Notes under the pieces: generated by a model
The model's input: only the letters and a program-made list of their open reading frames with translations
Told to the model about the DNA's origin: nothing
The model's database searches: none
Translations under genes and position numbers: made by a program
In this document: positions 10,039-18,689 of the stretch, piece after piece
Layout: every line of letters begins with the position of its first letter
Position numbering within the stretch: position 1 is the first letter of the stretch
Assembly: GCF_025822765.1 (NCBI RefSeq)
Contig: NZ_JACKUK010000016.1
Coordinates: forward strand, 376,486 to 440,485
DNA length: 64,000 nt
Direction of reading: 5' to 3'
Source of the DNA: Mycobacterium barrassiae
Lineage (GTDB): Bacteria; Actinomycetota; Actinomycetes; Mycobacteriales; Mycobacteriaceae

Positions 10039-10821
10039 CTAGGCCGTCTGAAAGAAGTCGAGAATCGCCGAGTTGACCGCATCCGGCCGCTCGAGAAATC
10101 CCAGATGGCCGGCGTCGGTTATCTCCAGATACCGTCCATTGGGCAGAGCGGCCGCAACCTCGGCGCCAAGGTGTGGGGGGATCACCAGGTCGTCGGCGAA
10201 TCCGATGACCAGTACGGGTGTGGTAATCGCCCGGTAGGCCGGCAGCCTGTCGTTCAACGGAGCGACGTCATGCTGCGCGCGGACGCCGGGCGCCGACTCA
10301 CTAGGCCAAAACGTGAATGTGTCGATCCAGTCCTCTACGAGAACATCGTCGTTGAGCGTTTTCGGCGAAAACCCCTCTAGCAGACGCAGTTTGGCTGCGT
10401 AGCTCGGCGGCAACTGGATGCCGGTATCGGCGAACTCTCGTTCGGCCGTATGGAAGAACTCGCGCGCACGATCATGGCGCCCCCGAGTTGCCATGAGCGC
10501 TGCCTGACGCACCAACTCAGGCCGCGCCAGCATCAACTCCTGCGCGATGAACGAGCCCATCGAGACCGTCACCAACCGGACAGGGGCGAGGTCGAGTCTC
10601 TCGATCAACTCCGCGGTATCGGCCACCATCGTTGCCGTCGTGAAAGCGCTCTCATCCGCCGTCGCGCCCACTCCCCTGTTGTCGAACGTGACGACGCGAT
10701 AGCCGGCGGCAAGGAATGCGGGCACCTGGTGGATCTGCCACGTGCGTCCAGCACCACCCTGGCCAGCAATGAACAGCACCGGTTCCCCGTCACCGCGGTC
10801 ATCGACGGCCAAGTTCACCAC
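10039..10821 (-). CDS. Alpha/beta-fold hydrolase
   Basis: This 260-residue hydrolase has an oxyanion segment near residues 12-25 (GDGEPVLFIAGQGG), the DNRGVG motif near 49-54, nucleophile elbow VSMGS near 87-91, a late Asp in GFADD and a catalytic His in DAGHLG near 238. The sequence resembles haloperoxidase- or 3-oxoadipate enol-lactonase-type esterases; the substrate is unknown. It is transcribed leftward, convergent with the hemophore-like gene and divergent from the second acyltransferase. Confidence 0.82.
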   Translation of the reverse strand: MVNLAVDDRGDGEPVLFIAGQGGAGRTWQIHQVPAFLAAGYRVVTFDNRGVGATADESAFTTATMVADTAELIERLDLAPVRLVTVSMGSFIAQELMLARPELVRQAALMATRGRHDRAREFFHTAEREFADTGIQLPPSYAAKLRLLEGFSPKTLNDDVLVEDWIDTFTFWPSESAPGVRAQHDVAPLNDRLPAYRAITTPVLVIGFADDLVIPPHLGAEVAAALPNGRYLEITDAGHLGFLERPDAVNSAILDFFQTA

Positions 10822-10865
10822 GGAGAGAAAGTACTACAGTCAGCAAACTCACACTGGGTGCGCCT

Positions 10866-10914
10866 GGGGGTTAACCCCCCCAAAAGTCTCTGGCAAACCT
10901 CCGGGGTTAACCCC
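10866..10914. repeat. Two GGGGTTAACCCC palindromes upstream of the acyltransferase
   Basis: GGGGGTTAACCCCC occupies 10866-10879 and GGGGTTAACCCC occupies 10903-10914, 37 bases apart centre to centre to within a base. A third copy lies at the end of the acyltransferase gene (12021-12034). The pair sits 70-115 bases upstream of the ATG, where an operator would be. No regulator is known to me for this site. Confidence 0.8.
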
Positions 10915-10982
10915 CGCGGAAATTCGGCCCTTTTGCCGAGCCGTTTCCTGTCCACTCGCCAGCACGGCTACACTCCCAGCCC

Positions 10983-12029
10983 ATGCGAAGTGCGCTCGGG
11001 CAAGTGTTCGATCCGCGCGAGAACGCACTGAACGCCTGGCGACTCGTGCTGGCAGCCGGCGTCATCCTGCAGCATTCGTGGCCATTGACCGGCCGAGAAC
11101 TCGCCACACCCTTCACAGGGCTGCTCACGCAGGTGTGGGTAGACGCGTTCTTCGTGGTGTCAGGGTTCCTGATCACGGGGTCGTGGTTGAACAACCCCCG
11201 ATTGCGGGAGTACGCGGTGGCGCGCGCCCTGAGAATCTTTCCCGGCCTGTGGGTCTGCCTGCTCGTCGTCGCGTTTGTGCTGGCCCCCATCGGGGCCGCC
11301 CTATCCGGCGGCTCGTTGCGACTGTCATCGCAGATCGCATACGTGCTGAACAACGCGGTACTCAATATCTATTACACGGGTATCGACGAGACCCCCATGA
11401 ACGTGCCCTGGCCCGGCGTATGGGACGGCCCGCTGTGGACCCTGATCTTCGAGGTGATGTGCTACATCGGCGTCGCAATCCTCGGTGTCGCGGGTCTACT
11501 GCGGCGGCGGTGGACGGTTCCGGTCGTGTTCGTGTTGGGGGTCGCCGGCTCGGCAGTCGTGGGCTATCCGGTGATGTCGGTGGAGACGATTCCGCAGATG
11601 ATGCTGCGTTTCATCGTCGTGTTCTCCGCCGGGGCGCTGGTGTACCAGTACCGTGACCGGATTCCGGCTCGCTGGTGGCTGGTCGCAGTGTGCGCGGCCC
11701 TCGTCGTAGTTCTCGGTCTCCTGCCGAACTATCGGGTGTACGCCGCGCTGCCGCTGGCCTACGCCGTGATCGTGTCCGGCGCGTTGTTGAAGAGACCCCG
11801 GCTGCGCAACGACCTGTCGTATGGCATGTACATCTACGCCTGGCCGGTGCAGCAGCTCCTGGCTGCGGCGGGGCTGGTCTGGCTGGACCCCCGGCTGTTC
11901 TTCGTGGTGGCTACGCTGTGCACGGTGCCGTTGGCGGCCGCCTCGTGGTTTGTTGTGGAGCGACAGGCCATGAAATTGAAGCGACGGGTGCGCCGGAAGG
12001 AGTTCGCGGAGTCCGCGCCCGGGGGTTAA
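10983..12029 (+). CDS. Acyltransferase 3 family membrane protein
   Basis: This 348-residue integral-membrane O-acyltransferase has about ten helices. It carries FDPRENALNAWR at the N-terminus, the Q-H-S-W-P-L-T-G segment with the family His near residue 37, and a basic tail after SWFVVERQAMKLKRR. It is the intact paralogue of the truncated gene at 251-1231. Such enzymes acetylate or acylate cell-envelope sugars using acyl-CoA. It is bracketed by three GGGGTTAACCCC palindromes, the last overlapping its stop codon. The substrate is unknown; a glycolipid sugar is plausible given the neighbouring mmpL/epimerase cluster. Confidence 0.85.
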   Translation: MRSALGQVFDPRENALNAWRLVLAAGVILQHSWPLTGRELATPFTGLLTQVWVDAFFVVSGFLITGSWLNNPRLREYAVARALRIFPGLWVCLLVVAFVLAPIGAALSGGSLRLSSQIAYVLNNAVLNIYYTGIDETPMNVPWPGVWDGPLWTLIFEVMCYIGVAILGVAGLLRRRWTVPVVFVLGVAGSAVVGYPVMSVETIPQMMLRFIVVFSAGALVYQYRDRIPARWWLVAVCAALVVVLGLLPNYRVYAALPLAYAVIVSGALLKRPRLRNDLSYGMYIYAWPVQQLLAAAGLVWLDPRLFFVVATLCTVPLAAASWFVVERQAMKLKRRVRRKEFAESAPGG

Positions 12030-12034
12030 CCCCC
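12021..12034. repeat. GGGGGTTAACCCCC palindrome over the acyltransferase stop
   Basis: A perfect 14-base palindrome contains the TAA stop of the acyltransferase at 12027-12029. It matches the copy at 10866-10879 exactly. Confidence 0.85.
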
Positions 12035-12092
12035 GTCAACTCGGTTGGTAAACGCAGTGTTGCCGTCCCACAGCGATCCGTACGTTCGGAGT

Positions 12093-13388
12093 ATGGTCAC
12101 ACTCGCGGATCAAGAAGCTGAGCCGGAGACGGCAGAGACACCCACGCCGCCGACGCGGCGTCACATCGGTTTTGCGCCAAGCGCGTCGATGATCGCCGGC
12201 GCGGCAATCGGTGTCCTCTGGGTGTGGGTGCCGATCATGATCGTCGTTTTCGGAATCTCAGCGATCCCCACCGTGATCGGGTTCGCGGTCGCCCTCGTCG
12301 TGTTCGTGTACCTGATGCGCGGCGTGGAGTGGATCGAGCGGGTCCGCAGCGAGGCCGTCTTCGGCATGGGTCTGGCCGTGCCGCCCCGAAAAATGTCTTC
12401 CCAAACCGGCTTTTTGCGTTGGGCAAACCAATTGTGGCTGGACCTCAACAGTGCCCGGTTCTGGAAGGGCTGCACACACCACTTCATTCGGCTGGCCTAC
12501 GACATGGCGGCCGTTGGTCTTGCGTTCGCTCTGTTGGCCTTCTCCTTCTTCGCACCGGCCGGCGCATTCGCCATCAGTCGCAGCGGCCCCAACAGCGGAG
12601 TGACATTCCTTCCGCCCATGCTGGCGTGGCCGCTGGCCATCGTCGCGTTCGCCGTCGCGGTCGCGATTATCGTGTTCGCGCCCACTCTCGACGCGAAGAT
12701 CGACAACTGGTTACTCGCGCCGTCGCCGACCGCAATCCTGAAGCATGAGATGAACGCGCTCGACGACGCCAGGCTGGGCGCGTTGACCTCGGCACAGACC
12801 GAGCGCTACCGCATCGAGCGCGATCTACACGACAGCGTGCAGCCGCGGCTCGTGTCGCTGGCGATGACGATCGGCCTCGCGCAGACCAAATTCGACACCG
12901 ATCCCGCCGCCGCCAAGGAGCTGATCGCTGAGGCCCACGACGACGCGAAAACGGCTCTGCTCGAACTGCGTAACGTCGTCCGCGGTATCGCGCCGACGAT
13001 CCTCGCGGACCGAGGCCTGGATGCCGCGCTCTCCGCGGTGGTGCAGCGCGCCGCCGTCCCGACACTGTTGAACATCGATCTGCCCCGCCGAATCCCTGAA
13101 GATACCGAATCGGTCGCGTACTTCATCGTCGCAGAGGCACTGACCAACGTCGCCAAGCACGCACAGGCGTCGCGGGCCGTCGTCACCGTACGGCTCGACG
13201 AGACCGAAAACATGCTCCACGTCTCGGTGTTCGATGACGGCCGCGGCGGCGCGGAGATCACCGACAGCGAAACCGCCACCGGATTACGCGGTCTGGCCGA
13301 ACGGGTGCGCGCCGCCCGCGGCAAGTTCACGGTTTCCAGCCCCTTCACCGGCTCTACGACCGTCACAGCGGAGCTGCCATGCGCATAG
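12093..13388 (+). CDS. Sensor histidine kinase (HisKA_3 / NarL-type)
   Basis: This membrane kinase of about 431 residues senses an unknown signal. Hydrophobic helices occur near residues 30-75 and again near 140-200. The phosphoacceptor motif ERDLHDSVQPRL places His at about 246. An ATPase domain follows with EALTNVAKHA (N box), DDGRGG (G1) and GLRGLAERV (G2). ATG at 12093 was chosen; a TTG at 12045 would add 16 residues. It overlaps the response regulator by 10 bases and begins a four-gene operon. Confidence 0.88.
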   Translation: MVTLADQEAEPETAETPTPPTRRHIGFAPSASMIAGAAIGVLWVWVPIMIVVFGISAIPTVIGFAVALVVFVYLMRGVEWIERVRSEAVFGMGLAVPPRKMSSQTGFLRWANQLWLDLNSARFWKGCTHHFIRLAYDMAAVGLAFALLAFSFFAPAGAFAISRSGPNSGVTFLPPMLAWPLAIVAFAVAVAIIVFAPTLDAKIDNWLLAPSPTAILKHEMNALDDARLGALTSAQTERYRIERDLHDSVQPRLVSLAMTIGLAQTKFDTDPAAAKELIAEAHDDAKTALLELRNVVRGIAPTILADRGLDAALSAVVQRAAVPTLLNIDLPRRIPEDTESVAYFIVAEALTNVAKHAQASRAVVTVRLDETENMLHVSVFDDGRGGAEITDSETATGLRGLAERVRAARGKFTVSSPFTGSTTVTAELPCA

Positions 13389-14023
13389 TGATCGCCGAAG
13401 ATTCGGCGCTGCTGCGCGCAGGTATCGAGCGCCTCCTGACCGACGCCGGCCACGAGGTGGTCGGGAGCGTGCCGGATGCGACGAACCTGCTGCGCCTGGT
13501 CAACGAGACCCGCCCGGATCTGGTGATCGTCGATGTTCGGATGCCGCCGACATTCACCGATGAAGGAATCCGCTGTGCAGCCGTGCTGCGCAGTCAGAAC
13601 CCCGAGTCGCCCGTACTCGTGTTGTCGCACTACGTCGAGGAGCGCTACGCGTCGGACCTGATCACCTCGGACACCCGCGGTTTCGGGTACCTGCTCAAGG
13701 ACCGCGTCGCCGACGTACCGGCGTTTCTGGACGCGGTCAATGTCGTCGGCAGCGGCGGGACGCTACTCGACCCTGAGGTCGTGTCGCAGATCCTCGCGCG
13801 GTCGCATCGCCGCAGCGCGCTCGATCAGCTCACCACTCGCGAGAGCGAAGTTCTTCAACTGATGGCGGAGGGCAGAACCAACTCGGCGATCGCCGCGACG
13901 CTACACATGTCGACAGGATCCGCGGAGAAACACATCGCCTCCATTTTCGCGAAACTCGGCCTGGTGCAAGACGACACCGAAAACCGCCGAGTCCTCGCCG
14001 TCCTGCGCTACCTCGAGTCGTGA
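13379..14023 (+). CDS. LuxR/NarL-family response regulator
   Basis: This 214-residue regulator has a receiver domain at 1-120 with acidic pocket ED near 7-8, phosphoacceptor Asp52 in VIVDVRMP and the conserved Lys in LLKDRV. The C-terminal LuxR-type helix-turn-helix spans about 148-212 (LTTRESEVLQLMAEG). It is the cognate partner of the kinase it overlaps. It should bind DNA as a dimer after phosphorylation; targets are not evident. Confidence 0.92.
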   Translation: MRIVIAEDSALLRAGIERLLTDAGHEVVGSVPDATNLLRLVNETRPDLVIVDVRMPPTFTDEGIRCAAVLRSQNPESPVLVLSHYVEERYASDLITSDTRGFGYLLKDRVADVPAFLDAVNVVGSGGTLLDPEVVSQILARSHRRSALDQLTTRESEVLQLMAEGRTNSAIAATLHMSTGSAEKHIASIFAKLGLVQDDTENRRVLAVLRYLES

Positions 14024-14040
14024 TCGAAAGGAATGAAGTC

Positions 14041-14499
14041 ATGACGAACATGAAGTCCGACCGCGAGGTGATCGAGGCCGCCCTCGCGCTGATTGAGGTC
14101 GACAACGGCTGGACCCAGGGCACTTACTGGCGTGACGCCGACGGTTACGAGGTGCTGCCCTCCATCGAGACCCCGGGCGAATGGGTGCGGTTGCGCACCG
14201 AACATGTCGGCGAGGGTGGCTACCGCGCGCACACCGACGCCGGCACAGCGCCATGCAGCTTCTGCCTCCAGGGGGCGCTGCGCATGGCCGGCGGATGCTG
14301 GGGCTTCGGACAGCCCGACGCCGCACACGAACAGATCGAGCGGCTGGAGGCCCTGCTGCTGCAAATGGCCAATTCGGCCGCCACGCCGGGCTGGATGAGC
14401 TTGCCCGCCTTCAACGACGACGCGCGCACGACGCATGCCGACGCGGTACTCGTACTCAAGCATGCCGCCGCGCACCTCGAGGCGCAGGAGCAGCCGTGA
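14041..14499 (+). CDS. DUF6197-like protein
   Basis: This 152-residue soluble protein has CSFCLQGALRMA near 76-87 and a FNDDARTTHADAVLVL segment near the C-terminus, a layout I associate with the DUF6197 family. Its function is unknown. ATG at 14041 was chosen because AAAGGA lies 9 bases or so upstream. It follows the response regulator by 17 bases and overlaps the next gene by four bases, so it is part of the two-component operon. The DDxRTTHADV-type motif could bind a metal or ligand, but this is a guess. Confidence 0.7.
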   Translation: MTNMKSDREVIEAALALIEVDNGWTQGTYWRDADGYEVLPSIETPGEWVRLRTEHVGEGGYRAHTDAGTAPCSFCLQGALRMAGGCWGFGQPDAAHEQIERLEALLLQMANSAATPGWMSLPAFNDDARTTHADAVLVLKHAAAHLEAQEQP

Positions 14500-14966
14500 G
14501 CACGGTCGACGTCGCCGAGAAGCCGCCCGAAGTGTCGGGTGGTCACCGCACGATGATGCGGTTCATGCTTGTGGTTATCGCGGTGTTGGTCTCCATCGGC
14601 AGCTTGGTCAGCCTCTGCGTTCTTGCGTTCGGGGTGAGCAGCATTCGCGTCGTCACCGACACACAAGCGCTGCCGACCACGACGCGGATGTTGGATATCG
14701 ACACCGGCGATGTACCGGTAGATGTCCGCTTCATCACCGACGCCACTGCCAAGGAGCCCCGCGTCGACCTGCGTATGGTCACGCGCGGTGACGACACGCA
14801 TCTGGCTGTCGCCGAAAACGCCGCGGACAGCCGAGTCACGCTGAGCGACAGCGGCTCTGGGTTCCTGTGGTTCAACCGCACCGGTGAGATCAAGGTGATT
14901 CTTCCGCCCGATCTTGCGCAGGGCATGAGCGTGAAGGTGAACAATCAGGCCCGCTCGATAGCCTGA
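14496..14966 (+). CDS. Single-pass membrane protein of unknown function
   Basis: This 156-residue protein starts at GTG 14496 in a GTGA overlap with the stop of the DUF6197 gene, which decides the start over the longer frame. One transmembrane helix (about 25-50) is followed by an extracytoplasmic beta-rich region with regularly spaced Asp/Val segments. That region resembles the DUF4097-type adhesin fold but is short and ends abruptly at NNQARSIA. It is the last gene of the two-component operon, so it may be an envelope target or a signal partner of the kinase. The C-terminus may be truncated. Confidence 0.65.
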   Translation: MSTVDVAEKPPEVSGGHRTMMRFMLVVIAVLVSIGSLVSLCVLAFGVSSIRVVTDTQALPTTTRMLDIDTGDVPVDVRFITDATAKEPRVDLRMVTRGDDTHLAVAENAADSRVTLSDSGSGFLWFNRTGEIKVILPPDLAQGMSVKVNNQARSIA

Positions 14967-15059
14967 TCGAGGGCATCGTTGCGTCGTATCGTTCATCCGC
15001 GTCCGACCCTCATCGAGAGAGACAGGCACGCACCCATGGCGACGACCAGCCTCAGCCGC

Positions 15060-15118
15060 GCGAAATAGCATTCCGGGTCGTAGATTCGCCGAAATCGCCG
15101 CCCGGAATGCTATTTCGC
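15060..15118. terminator. Large perfect hairpin (18-bp arms) after the two-component operon
   Basis: GCGAAATAGCATTCCGGG (15060-15077) is repeated in perfect inverse at 15101-15118, with a 23-base loop. It lies about 95 bases after the last operon gene. There is no T-tract, so it may be a mycobacterial-type terminator or a member of the gene-end hairpin class seen elsewhere in this window. Confidence 0.7.
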
Positions 15119-15122
15119 ATAA

Positions 15123-15284
15123 CAACACGAGCCACTAAGCGCGCGTCGGCCCACACATCGGCTCGGTGCACTGGACGACTCCGAAGGAATCGTGCTCTCC
15201 GACAATGACGTGGCGCTTGAGGCCATCGATTTGATCGCTCGGACGGATGGCTTCTACGTGCGCGAGCTACCCGGCGCCGGCTGA
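15123..15284 (+). pseudogene. Possible remnant of a coding sequence
   Basis: A frame open from 15123 to TGA 15284 reads GALDDSEGIVLSDNDVALEA and then a YVRELPGAG end. It looks protein-like but lacks a good start (only GTG 15192, giving 30 residues). It may be the C-terminal scrap of a gene lost when the accessory region formed next to the tRNA. I recognise no family. Confidence 0.25.
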
Positions 15285-15323
15285 GCGTGTTACGCCTGGC
15301 ACCCTACGGGCGGACGCGCATGA

Positions 15324-15359
15324 GGAACGGCCCTCGGAGTAATCTCCGAGGGCCGTTCC
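15324..15359 (-). terminator. Terminator hairpin of the initiator tRNA
   Basis: Perfect 16-bp arms (15324-15339 and 15344-15359) enclose a TAAT loop, beginning 7 bases beyond the tRNA 3' end on the minus strand. No T-run follows. Confidence 0.75.
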
Positions 15360-15365
15360 ACCTAG

Positions 15366-15439
15366 TAGCGGGGACAGGATTCGAACCTGCGACCTCTGGG
15401 TTATGAGCCCAGCGAGCTACCGAGCTGCTCCACCCCGCG
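15366..15439 (-). tRNA. Initiator tRNA-fMet (anticodon CAT)
   Basis: The 74-nt cloverleaf reads CGCGGGG at the acceptor, D-arm GAGCAGCTCGGTAGCTC, anticodon loop CTCATAA and T-loop GGTTCGAATCC. It has the initiator marks: unpaired first acceptor position and three G:C pairs (GGG/CCC) next to the anticodon loop. CCA is not encoded (CTA follows). It stands alone, with its own hairpin terminator, at the border between the accessory left region and the conserved core. Confidence 0.95.
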
Positions 15440-15522
15440 TCGGGTAACCGCAAGGTTACCGAAGGCGCAGCTGCACCTCCAAATCGAGTGCTCAGCCGCC
15501 CGGTAGGTCCATGCCGCGCTGC

Positions 15523-15584
15523 CGCGAGCGTGCGCAAACTCGGACATTTCTGCGGCGTGTCCACCCCAGACACGCACGCTCGCG
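15523..15584. terminator. Gene-end hairpin (12-bp perfect arms)
   Basis: CGCGAGCGTGCG (15523-15534) pairs perfectly with 15573-15584. An inner GGACA/TGTCC pair could extend it. It sits 17 bases after the stop of the leftward UPF0182 gene. Confidence 0.55.
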
Positions 15585-15600
15585 ATTCTGGGGAAACCCG

Positions 15601-18600
15601 CTAACGGGTCGACTGGTACTTCTTCACCGCATCGTCGAGCCGTTGCAGGGCCTCACCGAACTCGGCGAAATTGCCACTCGTCTGCGCCTCCTGCAGCGCG
15701 TCGAGAGCCGTGTTGACGTCTTGCAGCGCTGCGGCTTTGGCCGCCGACAACTGCACCGGCCCACCCGGCGGTACGGCCGCGGGCACTTGCGCATCCGGTG
15801 TCCGCTGATTGCCAGGGGGCGGCGTAGCCGATGGCTGGCCGTCGGGCGGCGTGGCCTGCGGCTGCCCGTTGGTCACCGGACCCGTCGGCGCCGGACCGGT
15901 GGCGGTGGCGTCCGCACCCGGCCCGAACAGCTCGGTGAGCGCGTCGCGCACCGTCGGTCCGTAGCCGACCTTGTCGTTGTACATCATCGCCACGCGAATC
16001 AGTCGGGGGTACGACGACGCCGCGTCGCTGGCACCCGGCGACGCGTATACGGGCGCCACGTACAGCAGGCCACCCTGAGCGACCGGCAGCGTGAGCAGGT
16101 TGCCCCACCTGATGCGGTTCTGGTTGTCACGGCCGATCACACCGAGGTCCTGGCTCACCGCGGTATCGGTACTGATCGCGTTGAACGCCAACTTCGGACC
16201 GTTGACCTGGCCGGGAATGGTCAGCACCGTGATCTTGCCGTAGGTCGCTGGGTCGGAACTCGCGCTGATGTAGGCGGCGAGGAAGTCGCGACGGAACCGG
16301 TTCATCGCACTGGTGAGCTGGAATGACGCCGAACTATCGTTGGCTGCTAGGTCTTTGGCCACGATGTAGTACGGCGGCTGATAGCTGCTCGCGGTGGGGT
16401 TGGGATCGAGCGGCACGTCCCAGAAGTCAGACGTGGAGAAGAACGTCACGGGATCGTCCACGTGGTACTTGGCCAGCAGCGCACGCTGAACCTTGAACAG
16501 ATCCTCGGGATACCGCAGATGCTGTTGCAGTTCGGGGGTGATCTCGCTCTTCGGCTTCACCGTGCCTGGGAACACGTCCATCCAGGCCCGCAGCACCGGA
16601 TCCTGCTCATCCTGGGCATACAGCGTGACCGTGCCGTCGTAGGCGTCGACGGTCGCCTTGACCGAGTTTCGGATGTAGGACACCTGCTTGTCGATCTGCA
16701 GGCGGTTCGCGGCCACCTCGTTGGAATCCGCTGTGGCACTGGACAATGTCGTCAACTGCGAGTACGGGTAGTTGTCCAGCGTGGTGTAGCCGTCCACGAT
16801 CCACACCAGCCGCTTGTTCACGATGGCCGGGTAAACGGTGGTGTCGGTGGTCAGCCACGGCGCAGCGGCCTCGACGCGCTCAGCCGGGTCACGATTGAAC
16901 AGGATTTTGCTGTTCGGGCCGATCACGTTGGAGAACAAGAAGTTTCGCTCGGCGAACTTGGCGGCGAACACCGAGCGTGCCAGCCAGCTGCCGACCGGCA
17001 CGCCGCCACGCCCGCCGTAGGTGTAGTTCTTGGTCTCGGTGTTGGTTTCGTAGTCGTACTCGCGGTCGACGTCGCCGTTCTTACCCACGATCGCGTAATC
17101 GGCTGCGGTGTCAGCGATCACCGGACCGAAGTAGATCCGCGGTTGGTCCAGCGGAGCCGGCCCCGGCGAGACGACACTGCCGTTCGCGCCGACGACGCTG
17201 GCCAGGAACTCGGGGTAGCCACCGTTCTGGTTCGGATCGTTGGCGACCCCGCGAACGGTGTTGGCCGGCGAGGCGATGAAGCCGTTGCCGTGCGTGTACA
17301 CGGTGTGCCGGTTGATCCAGTCACGCTGGTTGTCGATCAACCGGTCAGGGTTCAGCTCGCGGGCGGCGACGACGTAGTCACGCAGATTTCCGTCGCGTCC
17401 CGTGTAGCGGTCCATCGCCAATTGGTCCGGGAAGTAGTAAAAGTTCTTACCCTGCTGGAACTGGGTGAACGCCGGGCTGACGATCGTCGGGTCGAGCAGT
17501 CGGATGTTCGACGTCGTCGCCCGATCGTCGGCCACCTGCTGGGCCGTGGTCTGCGCATCCCCGCTGTAGTCGCGGTAGGTGACCGTTTGATCGGTCAACC
17601 CGTAGGCCTGTCTGGTGGCCGCGATGCTTCTGCTGATGTACTCGCTTTCCTTCTGCGCCGCGTTGGGTTTGACGCTGAACTGCTCGACCACCAGCGGCCA
17701 CCCGGCGCCGATCACCAACGACGACAACAGCAGGAGCACGACACCGATTGCGGGGATCCGCAAGTCGCGCAACACGATCGCGGAGAACACCGCCGCCGCG
17801 CAGATGACTGCGATGGCCATCAGGATCAGCTTCGCGGGCAGCACCGCGTTGATGTCCGTGTAACCGGCACCCGTGAACGGCTTGCCGCCGCGGGTGTGAC
17901 TCAACAGCTCGTAGCGGTCGAACCAGTACGCAACGGCCTTGAGCAGCATCAGGATGCCGACCAACGTGATCAGTTGAATGCGTGCCGCACGGCTCAGTGC
18001 CCCGGTGCGACCCGACAACCGAATGCCACCGAACAGATAGTGGCCCAATAGATTCGCGATGAACGCCAGGAACGTGGCGACGAACAGGAAGCTCAGCACC
18101 AACCGGTAGAACGGCAGATCGAACGCATAGAAGCCGAGGTCCATGCCGAACTGCGGATCGTTGATGCCGAAGCTGCCGCCATGCAGGAACAGCTGGATGC
18201 GGGCCCAGTAGCTCTGCGCCACAATGCCGGCCAGGAACCCGATGAACGCCGGAACGCCGATGCCGACGAGCCGCAGCCGGGTCATCACTGCGGTGCGGTA
18301 ACGCGCGACCGGGTCGTTCGGGCCGTTGGTCGGGACGAAGACGGGGCGGGTGCGGTAGGCCAGCGCGAGGCCGGCGAAGACGATGGCGCCGATCACCACC
18401 GCGGCGATCACGAAGACCACGAGACGGGTGACCAGCTGGGTGGTGAACACCGAGCGGTATCCGAGCTCGCCGTACCACAGCCAGTCGACGTAGGTGTCGA
18501 TCAGCCGCGGCCCTATCAGTAGGAGCAAGACGAATACCGCGGCGACCACGATGAGTACTCGGCTTCGTCTGGTCAGCTTCGGCATTCTTGCCGCGGGCCG

Positions 18601-18609
18601 CATACCCAC
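15601..18609 (-). CDS. UPF0182 family large membrane protein
   Basis: This 1002-residue protein matches the Rv3193c family (UPF0182), whose function is unknown. About seven transmembrane helices lie in the first third (from [20 protein letters not shown] near residue 18 to about 300). A large extracytoplasmic domain follows, then a Pro/Ala/Gly/Gln-rich linker near 905-950 and a helical C-terminal tail. The [17 protein letters not shown] start agrees with the family. It heads away from the next gene, the Lon-like protease, with an 80-base gap; both are leftward and may be co-transcribed. Confidence 0.9.
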   Translation of the reverse strand: MGMRPAARMPKLTRRSRVLIVVAAVFVLLLLIGPRLIDTYVDWLWYGELGYRSVFTTQLVTRLVVFVIAAVVIGAIVFAGLALAYRTRPVFVPTNGPNDPVARYRTAVMTRLRLVGIGVPAFIGFLAGIVAQSYWARIQLFLHGGSFGINDPQFGMDLGFYAFDLPFYRLVLSFLFVATFLAFIANLLGHYLFGGIRLSGRTGALSRAARIQLITLVGILMLLKAVAYWFDRYELLSHTRGGKPFTGAGYTDINAVLPAKLILMAIAVICAAAVFSAIVLRDLRIPAIGVVLLLLSSLVIGAGWPLVVEQFSVKPNAAQKESEYISRSIAATRQAYGLTDQTVTYRDYSGDAQTTAQQVADDRATTSNIRLLDPTIVSPAFTQFQQGKNFYYFPDQLAMDRYTGRDGNLRDYVVAARELNPDRLIDNQRDWINRHTVYTHGNGFIASPANTVRGVANDPNQNGGYPEFLASVVGANGSVVSPGPAPLDQPRIYFGPVIADTAADYAIVGKNGDVDREYDYETNTETKNYTYGGRGGVPVGSWLARSVFAAKFAERNFLFSNVIGPNSKILFNRDPAERVEAAAPWLTTDTTVYPAIVNKRLVWIVDGYTTLDNYPYSQLTTLSSATADSNEVAANRLQIDKQVSYIRNSVKATVDAYDGTVTLYAQDEQDPVLRAWMDVFPGTVKPKSEITPELQQHLRYPEDLFKVQRALLAKYHVDDPVTFFSTSDFWDVPLDPNPTASSYQPPYYIVAKDLAANDSSASFQLTSAMNRFRRDFLAAYISASSDPATYGKITVLTIPGQVNGPKLAFNAISTDTAVSQDLGVIGRDNQNRIRWGNLLTLPVAQGGLLYVAPVYASPGASDAASSYPRLIRVAMMYNDKVGYGPTVRDALTELFGPGADATATGPAPTGPVTNGQPQATPPDGQPSATPPPGNQRTPDAQVPAAVPPGGPVQLSAAKAAALQDVNTALDALQEAQTSGNFAEFGEALQRLDDAVKKYQSTR

Positions 18610-18689
18610 TCGTCAACTCCAGTTTCTAACCGTTGGCAACGTCATCACCGACGTGCCATAACTCTACGCATGCGAAAAGGGACGTCGAC

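Noticed and set aside
15060-15584. Possible CRISPR-like spacing of repeats near the tRNA
   Set aside because: The repeats are different hairpins, each used once, with no regular spacers and no cas genes.
16462-18051. Long rightward open frame (529 codons) antisense to the UPF0182 gene
   Set aside because: It lies opposite a well-supported gene, is rich in Arg/His/Val as expected from reverse-strand GC reading, has no family resemblance and no ribosome site.
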